Part shown: piece after piece, positions 7,981 to 14,680 of the stretch
Layout: each line of letters opens with the position of its first letter
Position numbering within the stretch: position 1 is the stretch's first letter
Assembly: GCF_001431535.1 (NCBI RefSeq)
Contig: NZ_LDJK01000044.1
Span: 1 to 33,335, forward strand
DNA from: Stenotrophomonas chelatiphaga
GTDB taxonomy: Bacteria > Pseudomonadota > Gammaproteobacteria > Xanthomonadales > Xanthomonadaceae
DNA: 33,335 nucleotides
Reading direction: 5' to 3'
Position numbers and translations under genes: made by a program
The notes under the pieces: generated by a model
What the model saw: the letters and a program-made list of their open reading frames with translations, nothing else
Databases searched by the model: none
Told to the model about the DNA's origin: nothing

Positions 7981-8095
7981 AACGGTCGTCACCCACCAAC
8001 GGTTGGGCATCACCCACCAACGGTTGGGCGTCGCCTACCAACGGTTGGGCATCACCCGCCAACGGCAGGAGCTGACGGCCAGCGGCCGTCACTAC
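7972..8095 (+). repeat. composite palindromic repeat with internal 21-bp tandem expansion
   Basis: The element opens with a perfect 9-bp-arm hairpin (7972-7992) and closes with a GACGGCC/GGCCGTC hairpin ending CTAC (8074-8095). Both ends are identical to parts of 168-228 on the other strand. Between them lie three near-identical 21-bp units at 7990-8010, 8011-8031 and 8032-8052, plus a decayed fourth from 8053. Each unit contains the palindrome CCAACGGTTGG. The other copy lacks the tandem units. No gene is seen in 7910-8196. Confidence 0.82.
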
Positions 8096-8125
8096 CCAGC
8101 CCTGCGCGATCCCATTCCCACTGCG

Positions 8126-8153
8126 TTGACACGACCCCACGTTATGGTCGAAT
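8126..8153 (+). promoter_or_regulatory. candidate sigma-70 promoter for the aldo/keto reductase gene
   Basis: A perfect -35 box TTGACA (8126-8131) is followed after 16 bp by TCGAAT (8148-8153), four of six matches to the -10 consensus. It lies about 45 bp upstream of the GTG start of the aldo/keto reductase, between the REP cluster and the gene. Confidence 0.5.
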
Positions 8154-8196
8154 GGCTTGCGAGCGCCCTGAACGCCTTCCCCCACAGGAGACACCA

Positions 8197-9345
8197 GTGA
8201 ACTCACGTCGTCAGTTTCTTTCCCTCGCCGCGGCCAGCGCCGCAATGATGGCCGCGTCCCCGCTGTTTGCCCAGTCGCCCGCACCGGGCAGCGTGCTGCC
8301 GACCCGCGGCACGCCGCGCACCGGCAAAAAACCGGCTACCCAGACACCGCCCAAGGGCAGCCGCTACCGTCCGCCGACCCGGCTGGGACTGGGCGGCGCA
8401 CCGCTCGGCGGCAGCCTGGGACCGACCACCCGCGAAGCGGCCGATGCCACCATGGCCGCAGCGTGGGCGGCAGGCGTGCGGCTGTTCGACACCTCACCCT
8501 GGTACGGGCTGGGACTCAGCGAACGCCGGATGGGCCACGAACTGCATACCCATCCGGCCGATGCCTACACGCTGAGCACCAAGGTGGGTCGCCTGCTGAC
8601 CGGTACCGCCGGTCCGCTGCAGAAAACCAATTGGCACGACCCCGCGCCGTTCCGCTATCGCTACGACTATTCCGCCGACGGGGCGCGGCGCTCGGTCGAA
8701 GACAGCCTGAACCGGCTGGGTGTCTCGCAACTGGACATCGTCTACATCCACGACCTGTCCCCGGAAAACGAAAAAGATCTCGGCATGCCATGGGAGCAGC
8801 GTTTTGCCGAAGCCCTGCGTGGCGCCATGCCCGAACTGACCAGGATGCGTGAAGAAGGCCTGATCAAGGGCTGGGGATTTGGCGTGAACCGGCCGCAGCC
8901 GGCGCTGCGTGCAGTGGCCGAAGCCGATCCGGACATCATGCTGCTGGCCTGCCAGTACTCGCTGCTGGATCACGAAACCGCCCTGCACGACACCTTCCCC
9001 AAGCTGGCGGAAAAAGGCGTGTCGGTGATGGTCGGCTCGCCGCTGCTGGCCGGTTACCTCACCGGCCGCGAGCGCTATCTGTATGGCAGTCCGATCCCGG
9101 AATGGGCGCCGGCCAAACGGGCGAAGATCGCCGAAGTCTGCCAGCGCCATGGCATCGATATCCGCACCGCCGCACTGCAGTTCGCCGATGCCCCGGACGT
9201 GGTGTCGTCGATCATCCCCGGCGCGCGTACACCAGAGCAGGTACGCGCGAACGTGGAGTCGATGGCCATCGCGATACCGGCCGACTTCTGGGCTGAGCTG
9301 AAGCAGCTCAAGCTGATCGCGGCGGACGCCCCGGTACCGGCCTGA
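8197..9345 (+). CDS. Tat-exported aldo/keto reductase (aldose 1-dehydrogenase-like)
   Basis: 382 residues. The GTG start at 8197 is chosen because a strong ribosome site (CAGGAG) precedes it and because it gives a classic twin-arginine signal (Asn-Ser-Arg-Arg-Gln-Phe-Leu, hydrophobic run, cleavage near Phe-Ala-Gln). The open frame upstream of it runs through REP DNA and is not coding. The rest is an aldo/keto reductase barrel with the expected tetrad Asp98, Tyr103, Lys129 and His185. The pattern resembles D-threo-aldose/L-fucose 1-dehydrogenases, which oxidise free aldoses with NAD(P)+. Export in folded form would carry the cofactor along; how it is recycled in the periplasm is unclear. It may act on sugars freed by the upstream glycosidase, but it has its own promoter candidate. 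It ends 12 bp from the convergent SDR gene. Confidence 0.83.
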   Translation: MNSRRQFLSLAAASAAMMAASPLFAQSPAPGSVLPTRGTPRTGKKPATQTPPKGSRYRPPTRLGLGGAPLGGSLGPTTREAADATMAAAWAAGVRLFDTSPWYGLGLSERRMGHELHTHPADAYTLSTKVGRLLTGTAGPLQKTNWHDPAPFRYRYDYSADGARRSVEDSLNRLGVSQLDIVYIHDLSPENEKDLGMPWEQRFAEALRGAMPELTRMREEGLIKGWGFGVNRPQPALRAVAEADPDIMLLACQYSLLDHETALHDTFPKLAEKGVSVMVGSPLLAGYLTGRERYLYGSPIPEWAPAKRAKIAEVCQRHGIDIRTAALQFADAPDVVSSIIPGARTPEQVRANVESMAIAIPADFWAELKQLKLIAADAPVPA

Positions 9346-9357
9346 GCGGCGCTTCGT

Positions 9358-10092
9358 TCAGTGCGGGCTGGCCGTGGGCCGGATGACGATCTCGCTGGTG
9401 TCCACATCAGCCGGCTGCGCGATGGCGAACGCGATCGCACGCGCCACCGCCTCCGCTGGAATGGCGGTGGCGCGGAAGCTGCGCATCGCTTCGCGCCCCT
9501 GCGTATCGGAAATGCTCTCGGCCAGTTCGGAGGTCGTGACGCCCGGGCTGATGGTGGTCACGCGGATCGATGGACTCTCCTGGCGCAGGCCCTCGGAGAT
9601 CGCCCATACCGCGTACTTGGTGGCGCAGTAGACCGCCGCGGTAGGTGACACTGCATGCGCGCCGATCGAGGCGAGGTTGATCACCTGACCGTGGCCCTGC
9701 GCCTGCATCTGCGGCAGCACCGCGGCGATACCGTGCAGCACGCCACGGATATTGACGTCGATCATCCGGTCCCACTCGTCTACTTTCAACGCGGCCAGCG
9801 GCGACAGCGGCATCACGCCCGCATTGTTGATGATCACGTCGACCCGTCCGTACGCGGCCACGGTGCGATCGATGAGGTCCTGGACCTGTTCGCGCACGCT
9901 GACATCCAGCGCGTGCGCGACGGCAGCGCCGCCGTCGGCCTGGATGTCGGCAACCAGCTGCTGCAGGCGGTCGATGCGGCGTGCGCCCAGCACCACGGTG
10001 GCGCCACTACGCGCGAGCAGGCGTGCGGTGGCTGCGCCGATGCCACTGCTGGCACCGGTGATGACGATGATCTTGTCCTGGATGAGGCTCAT
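9358..10092 (-). CDS. SDR-family NAD(P)-dependent oxidoreductase
   Basis: 244 residues, a classical short-chain dehydrogenase with a Rossmann fold. Visible motifs are Thr-Gly-Ala-Ser-Ser-Gly-Ile-Gly at 12-19, Asn-Asn-Ala-Gly at 89-92, catalytic Ser142, and Tyr155-x-x-x-Lys159. An Arg-rich stretch after the second strand (GARRIDRL) suggests NADP(H) preference. The start at 10092 is preferred over a longer frame because AGGAG lies just upstream and the Rossmann strand then begins at the usual distance. The substrate is unknown; similar proteins reduce small ketones or aldehydes. It is divergent from the LysR gene at 10200, which is its likely regulator. Confidence 0.88.
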   Translation of the reverse strand: MSLIQDKIIVITGASSGIGAATARLLARSGATVVLGARRIDRLQQLVADIQADGGAAVAHALDVSVREQVQDLIDRTVAAYGRVDVIINNAGVMPLSPLAALKVDEWDRMIDVNIRGVLHGIAAVLPQMQAQGHGQVINLASIGAHAVSPTAAVYCATKYAVWAISEGLRQESPSIRVTTISPGVTTSELAESISDTQGREAMRSFRATAIPAEAVARAIAFAIAQPADVDTSEIVIRPTASPH

Positions 10093-10180
10093 GGCAGGCT
10101 CCTGGAAGCGGTCTGTTCGAAGGAGCTGCCAGCCTACGAAGGTGCCGCTGTCCGCGGTATTACCCGCCCGCTGGACAGAA

Positions 10181-10199
10181 TGGTTACCATCCCTAACCA
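10181..10199. promoter_or_regulatory. candidate LysR operator (T-N11-A dyad)
   Basis: TGGTTA (10181-10186) and TAACCA (10194-10199) form a perfect 6-bp inverted repeat with a 7-bp spacer. The inner T10184 and A10196 give the T-N11-A pattern of LysR sites. The dyad abuts the LysR ATG at 10200, a place suited to autorepression while controlling the divergent SDR gene. Confidence 0.6.
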
Positions 10200-11090
10200 A
10201 TGGACACCGACCTCAACCTGCTGCGTCTGTTCCTGGCCGTGGCCGAAGGCCACAACTTCCGCGTGGCGGCTGATCGCCTGGGGGTGACCCGCTCTGCGGT
10301 AAGCCAGGGCATCCGACGCCTGGAAGACAGCCTGGGCATCGCGCTGGTGCAGCGCTCCACCCGCAGCGTGCGCTTGACCGAAGCCGGCGAACAGCTGCAC
10401 CGCCAGATTGCCGGCCCGCTGCGCGTGGTCAGCGCGGCCATCGAAGACACCGCCAGCGACGGCCAGCCGCACGGCCTGCTGCGGGTCGCGGTGACCTCCA
10501 TCGCCGAGCGCTTCCTGTCCGGCCCGTTGATCGCCACCTTCCTGCATCAGTACCCGGGCATCACCCTGGATGTCACCGTCACCGATGACGAGTCGGACAT
10601 CGTGGCGGCCGGCTTCGATGCCGGCGTGCGGCTGGGACAGGTGATAGAACAGGACATGGTGGCGATTGCGCTGACCGGACCGCAGCGCGAAGTGGTGGTG
10701 GCCACGCCGGCCTACCTGGCCGAGCACGGCATTCCGGCCCATCCGCGTGAGCTTGCAGCGCACCGCTGCATCGGCTGGCGCCCCTCGCCGGAGGTGGCAC
10801 CGTATCGCTGGGAATTCGTTGAAGACGGACGCGGATTCGACGTGACCGTGGCACCGCAGCTGACCACCAATGACATGCTGCTGATGGTGCGCTCCGCGCT
10901 GGCCGGCGGCGGCATCACCTTCGGCATGCAGGAAACCTTCGCCCCCTACCTGGAACGGGGCGAACTGGTCACGATGCTGGACGCGTTCCTGCCGCCCTTC
11001 CCGGGCTTTTTCCTTTACTTCCCCAACCGGCACAACCAGCCGGCCAAGCTGCGCGCACTGATCGAGCACGTGCGCGCGCACGCGCCATGA
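10200..11090 (+). CDS. LysR-family transcriptional regulator
   Basis: 296 residues. The N-terminal winged helix-turn-helix (about 1-60, with FRVAADRLGVTRSAVSQGIRRLEDSLG) is followed by a helical linker and a LysR substrate-binding domain (about 90-293). It resembles the group of LysR regulators that control neighbouring oxidoreductases. It is divergent from the SDR gene with a 107-bp gap holding a T-N11-A dyad against its start codon. The inducer is not readable from sequence. Its 3' end lies head-to-head against the AraC-type gene, the stop codons being adjacent. Confidence 0.9.
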   Translation: MDTDLNLLRLFLAVAEGHNFRVAADRLGVTRSAVSQGIRRLEDSLGIALVQRSTRSVRLTEAGEQLHRQIAGPLRVVSAAIEDTASDGQPHGLLRVAVTSIAERFLSGPLIATFLHQYPGITLDVTVTDDESDIVAAGFDAGVRLGQVIEQDMVAIALTGPQREVVVATPAYLAEHGIPAHPRELAAHRCIGWRPSPEVAPYRWEFVEDGRGFDVTVAPQLTTNDMLLMVRSALAGGGITFGMQETFAPYLERGELVTMLDAFLPPFPGFFLYFPNRHNQPAKLRALIEHVRAHAP

Positions 11091-11894
11091 TCAGCGGAAG
11101 AACTGGCTCGGGCTGAGCCCGAAGCGCTTCTTGAACATGCTGGAAAACGCGCTGGGGCTGTCATAACCGAGTGCCAGCGCCACGTCGATGACCTTGCGCC
11201 CCTGTGCCAGTTGTTCCAGTGCATGCAGCAGGCGGGTCTGCTGCCGCCACTGGCCGAACGTCATCCCGAGTTCGCGCGCGCACAGGCGCTGGAGGGTCTT
11301 GACGTCCACCTGCAGCCGGGTGGCCCAGTCGTGCAGGGTCGAGCCATCGTGTGGACGCCGCTGCCATTGCCGCGCGATCCGTCGCAGTCGCGGATCGCTC
11401 GGGTCAGGCAGGTGCAGCGGCAACACCGGCAGTGCCTGCAGTTCATCCAGGATGAGGTGCATCAGCCGGCCATCGCGCGATCGGGGATCGTAAGGCTGTG
11501 GCACTTCGACCGCTGCATGGATCAGCGCGGCCAGCAACGGCGTTATGGACACGGTGGACGCCTCGGCGGGCGCGGTTGGCATCGACTGCGGCGCGATGTA
11601 CAGGCTGCGCATGCGCACTGTGCCCAGGCAGTCCACGCGGTGGCCCATGCCGGCCGGCATCCAGATGGCGCGCGTGCTCGGCACCACCCAGCGGCCGCTG
11701 CCGGCGTGCACCACCAGCACGCCGCTTTCGGCGTAGACCAGCTGGTGCCGGTCGGGATGGTGATGCAATGGAATGACGGTATCGGTCGGGTAGTCGCGCG
11801 CGCGGCAGTACACCGCCGTGGCGGGGCTTGCCGGCAGCGGTCGACCCTGGCCTGCGGGGCCAGGCATGTCCTTTTCTCGATGATGCGTGACCAT
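11091..11894 (-). CDS. AraC-family regulator with N-terminal cupin domain
   Basis: 267 residues. A cupin-like sensor domain (about 35-110, including LHHHPDRHQLVYAESGVL and WMPAGMGHRVDC) precedes an AraC/XylS DNA-binding domain (about 165-265) ending in the usual GYDSPSAFSSMFKKRFGLSPSQFFR-type block. The ATG at 11894 is chosen over much longer frames that would run into the opposing exporter gene; ATG 11867 is an alternative. It is divergent from fsr with only 70 bp between starts, the usual layout of a local regulator with its efflux gene, so fsr is its probable target. The effector is unknown. Confidence 0.85.
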   Translation of the reverse strand: MVTHHREKDMPGPAGQGRPLPASPATAVYCRARDYPTDTVIPLHHHPDRHQLVYAESGVLVVHAGSGRWVVPSTRAIWMPAGMGHRVDCLGTVRMRSLYIAPQSMPTAPAEASTVSITPLLAALIHAAVEVPQPYDPRSRDGRLMHLILDELQALPVLPLHLPDPSDPRLRRIARQWQRRPHDGSTLHDWATRLQVDVKTLQRLCARELGMTFGQWRQQTRLLHALEQLAQGRKVIDVALALGYDSPSAFSSMFKKRFGLSPSQFFR

Positions 11895-11964
11895 ATCGCG
11901 CGGGATGGACTCTGCGGGCGACTTTACCATGCGCCTCTCTTCGGCCACCGCTGTGCGAATCCCC

Positions 11965-13194
11965 ATGTCCAGCACCACTCCTGACCTGTCTCCCACTGCA
12001 GGCGCAGCGCGCCGTCCGCTGGTCGGCGGCGTGCTCGCCGCAATCACCGGCTCACACCTGGTCAATGACATGATGCAGTCGCTGATCCTGGCGCTGTATC
12101 CGATCCTGAAGGGCCAGTTCCAGCTCAGCTTCACCCAGATCGGCCTGATCACGCTGACCTACCAGCTCACCGCTTCGCTGTTCCAGCCGCTGATCGGCCT
12201 GCGCACCGATCGCCGCCCCGCCCCTTACTCGCTGCCCTTCGGCATGGGCTCCACGCTGTGCGGCCTGTTGCTGCTCGCCTATGCCCCCACTTTCGGCCTG
12301 GTACTGGTGGCGGCAATGCTGGTGGGCATCGGTTCGGCGATCTTCCATCCCGAATCCTCGCGCATCGCGCGGCTGGCCTCGGGGGGCCGGCATGGCCTCT
12401 CGCAGTCGGTGTTCCAGGTCGGCGGCAACACCGGTACCGCGATCGGCCCGCTGCTGGCTGCAGCGGTGATCGTACCCAACGGCCGCACCAGCGTGGCCTG
12501 GTTTGCCGGCGCGGCGCTGATCGGCATCGCCCTGCTGACCTATGTCAGCCGCTGGTACCGGGCGCACCTGGCCCACGTGGCGGTCTCCAGGGCGTCACCT
12601 GCGCCGGTGCGCCCGGCAACAGCCTCGGCGGACTGCGTGGCAGTGCCCGGGAAAGTGGGTTGGATCATCGCGGTGCTGCTGGTCCTGATCTTCAGCAAGT
12701 ACTTCTACATTGCCGGGCTGAGCAGCTACTACACCTTCTTCCTGATCCAGAAATTCGGCGTGTCCGTGCAGAGCGCGCAGATGCACCTGTTTGCCTTCCT
12801 GCTCGCCTCCGCGGCGGGCACGTTGATCGGCGGTCCGGTCGGCGACCGCATCGGCCGCAAGCCGGTGATCTGGGCGTCGATCCTGGGCGTGGCGCCGTTT
12901 GCGCTCGCACTGCCCTACGTGGACCTGGCGTGGACCGGGCTGCTCGCGGTGATCATCGGCTTCGTGCTGTCCTCGGCGTTCTCGGCCATCCTGGTGTATG
13001 CGCAGGAACTGATGCCGCACCGCATCGGCACGGTGTCCGGACTGTTCTTCGGCTTCGCCTTCGGCATGGGCGGACTGGGTGCGGCGGTACTGGGGGTGTT
13101 GGCCGACCACAGCAGCATCGTGCAGGTTTACCAGCTGGTTTCCTTCCTGCCACTGCTGGGCATCGTGGCAGCGCTGCTACCGAACCGGCGATAG
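11965..13194 (+). CDS. fsr: MFS exporter, fosmidomycin resistance protein
   Basis: 409 residues with about twelve transmembrane helices, a major facilitator drug:proton antiporter. It follows E. coli Fsr closely over the whole length: SHLVNDMMQSLILALYP, IFHPESSR followed by ASGGRHGLSQSVFQVGG, ILIFSKYFYIAG-like, IGGPVGDRIGRKPVIW, and SAFSAILVYAQELMP. Fsr expels fosmidomycin, an inhibitor of the non-mevalonate isoprenoid pathway; the natural substrate here may differ. The ATG at 11965 is chosen by homology (in-frame ATGs lie upstream at 11887 and 11929). The TAG stop codon (13192-13194) is part of the first REP repeat. Its divergent neighbour is an AraC regulator. Confidence 0.9.
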   Translation: MSSTTPDLSPTAGAARRPLVGGVLAAITGSHLVNDMMQSLILALYPILKGQFQLSFTQIGLITLTYQLTASLFQPLIGLRTDRRPAPYSLPFGMGSTLCGLLLLAYAPTFGLVLVAAMLVGIGSAIFHPESSRIARLASGGRHGLSQSVFQVGGNTGTAIGPLLAAAVIVPNGRTSVAWFAGAALIGIALLTYVSRWYRAHLAHVAVSRASPAPVRPATASADCVAVPGKVGWIIAVLLVLIFSKYFYIAGLSSYYTFFLIQKFGVSVQSAQMHLFAFLLASAAGTLIGGPVGDRIGRKPVIWASILGVAPFALALPYVDLAWTGLLAVIIGFVLSSAFSAILVYAQELMPHRIGTVSGLFFGFAFGMGGLGAAVLGVLADHSSIVQVYQLVSFLPLLGIVAALLPNRR

Positions 13195-13398
13195 CGCCGA
13201 CCCATGGTCGGCGAGCGCAGCGGGCCGTGCACGGACGGATCCCGCCGAGCGTGGCTCGGCGCTACCAGGTTCATCCCTGCGCATCGGGGTCACGGTAGCG
13301 CCGACCCATGGTCGGCGAGGGCAGCGGGCCGTGCGCGGTGGGATTCCGCCGAGCGTGGCTCGGCGCTACCAGGCTCATCCCTGCGCATCGGGGTCACG
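13191..13398. repeat. tandem REPIN, two 104-bp units
   Basis: Two direct units, 13191-13294 and 13295-13398, are the same length and nearly identical. Each contains a pair of inverted REPs: (A/G)TAGCGCCGACCCATGGTCGG at the start and a CGCCGAGCGTGGCTCGGCG hairpin ending in CTAC (13262-13265 and 13366-13369), that is a 75-bp REPIN, followed by a 29-bp spacer. A fragment of a third unit (GCAGCGGGCCG) follows at 13399. The array fills the space between fsr and the DUF3037 gene; no gene is seen in 13195-13416. Confidence 0.85.
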
Positions 13399-13416
13399 GC
13401 AGCGGGCCGCGTAGGC

Positions 13417-13812
13417 TCACCCCTGCGGTACGCGGACCATCTTCGTCAGCAGGTGCTCCACCACACCCGCCGGGTCTGCCGTGCGACCAACATGCGTGCT
13501 CGACATCTGCACCACCGAACTGCGTTTGGCGGTGAGGAAATGGAAGCGCGCACGCGCCGGCAACTGTGCGATCGGGCCGGCGCCGGCGTCCCCGCGGCAG
13601 ATCGCCACGATGGCATCCAGCCACGGCCGCAATGCGTCCAGGTCCAGGCTGGGGGCAAACGCGTGCAGGCGCGCCGGATCGATTTCGATCGCCGCTTCCA
13701 GGTGCCTGGCACCCGGGCAGGAAACGATGACCCCGACGTTGATGAACTCTTCGCGCTCGACCCGGGGAACGACCCGGATCACCGCGTAGTCATACGTATG
13801 CAGCGTGGGCAC
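13417..13812 (-). CDS. DUF3037-family protein
   Basis: 131 residues, small and soluble, matching the DUF3037 pattern: an N-terminal YDYAVIRVVPRVEREEFINVGVIV block, a central acidic segment (DPARLHAFAPSLDLDALRPWLDAI), and a C-terminal FHFLTAKRSSVVQMSSTHVG block. No catalytic motif or membrane segment is visible and the function is unknown. The start is GTG at 13812. It overlaps the upstream HipA-like gene by 23 bp, so the two are almost certainly co-translated. This pairing recurs in other bacteria to my knowledge, suggesting that the proteins work together. Confidence 0.82.
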   Translation of the reverse strand: MPTLHTYDYAVIRVVPRVEREEFINVGVIVSCPGARHLEAAIEIDPARLHAFAPSLDLDALRPWLDAIVAICRGDAGAGPIAQLPARARFHFLTAKRSSVVQMSSTHVGRTADPAGVVEHLLTKMVRVPQG

Positions 13813-14566
13813 GGACGGCCTCCTGGACGAAGGCCGCGCGCACGCGCAGGCGATGGATGAAGTAGTCGACATAGGCCTGACGGTAGGCGGCCGGCGTTTC
13901 AAACGCAGGCTCGCCGACCAGCCAGGCGTCCGGCACCAGGCCGACGATGCGTTCGATTTCGTGATCCGGCAGGCGCGCTGCCAGTTCGGCATCGACCTCG
14001 GCGATCCGGCTGGCGAACGGCAGCAGGACGTGGTCGCGTATCAGCACGAACGGCCTCTCGCAGGCCTGCCCGGCCGTAGCCCAGTCGTGATGGAAGTACA
14101 TCGCCGCACCGTGGTCGATCAGGTACAGCCTGCGGTGCCAGACCATCAGGTTGGGGTTGCGCGCGGTACGGTCCACGTTGCTGGTCAGCGCATCGAACCA
14201 GACGATGCGCGAGGCCAGCTCTGCATCCACCGGCATCGCGGCCGGGTCGTAGTTGATCGCGCCGGGCAGGTAATCACTGCCCAGGTTGAGGCCTTCGCTG
14301 GCGCGGATGAGTTCCTGGATCTCCGGATCAGGCTCGGTACGCGCGAACTCGGCATCCAGTTCGACGAACACGATATCCGGCAGCGGCAACTGCAGCGTGC
14401 GCGCCATTTCCCCGGCGATCAGCTCGGCGATCAGCGCCTTCGGCCCCTGCCCCGCACCCCGGAACTTGAGCACGACCATGCCGTCATCGTCGGTTTCGAC
14501 GATGGCCGGCAACGACCCTCCTTCGCGGAGCGGAGTGACATAGCGCAGAGCGTGCACGGTACGCAC
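13790..14566 (-). CDS. HipA-like protein kinase family (HipA_2)
   Basis: 258 residues resembling the shortened HipA-like kinase family. Candidate kinase residues are Lys34 (VVLKFRGAG), a glutamate in the helix AELIAGEMA (48-56), Asp132 and Asn137 in SNVDRTARNPN (a catalytic-loop pattern), and Asp151 in LIDHG (metal-binding position). A GTG start at 14566 is preferred over TTG 14581 because AAGGA lies seven bases before the GTG. Classical HipA is a Ser/Thr kinase toxin paired with HipB; no HipB-type DNA-binding partner is present here, and the downstream partner is DUF3037 instead. Kinase activity, and any toxin role, are inference. Confidence 0.75.
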   Translation of the reverse strand: MRTVHALRYVTPLREGGSLPAIVETDDDGMVVLKFRGAGQGPKALIAELIAGEMARTLQLPLPDIVFVELDAEFARTEPDPEIQELIRASEGLNLGSDYLPGAINYDPAAMPVDAELASRIVWFDALTSNVDRTARNPNLMVWHRRLYLIDHGAAMYFHHDWATAGQACERPFVLIRDHVLLPFASRIAEVDAELAARLPDHEIERIVGLVPDAWLVGEPAFETPAAYRQAYVDYFIHRLRVRAAFVQEAVRAHAAYV

Positions 14567-14659
14567 AGGGAATTCCTTCAACAGCGGATCGCAAGATTAC
14601 CGCGTCGCGCAGCGCGCTGCGCATGCACGGCCGTCCTGCCCGGGCCCCCCGCTGTCCGC

Positions 14660-14680
14660 GTCGAGCAAGCTCGACACTAC
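14660..14680 (-). repeat. single REP (GTAGTGTCGAGC type) at the gcd stop codon
   Basis: On the minus strand GTAG (plus CTAC 14677-14680) is followed by a hairpin with 7-bp arms at 14660-14666 and 14669-14675. The TAG of the GTAG head is the gcd stop codon. A perfect 16-bp palindrome GCGCAGCGCGCTGCGC lies nearby at 14607-14622. Confidence 0.7.

Noticed and set aside
7990..8052. CRISPR-like array
   Set aside because: The 21-bp units are directly adjacent with no spacers, and no cas genes are present.
7759..8196. N-terminal extension of the aldo/keto reductase frame
   Set aside because: It translates agaK in another frame and then the REP and 21-bp repeats, while a strong ribosome site and Tat signal begin at 8197.
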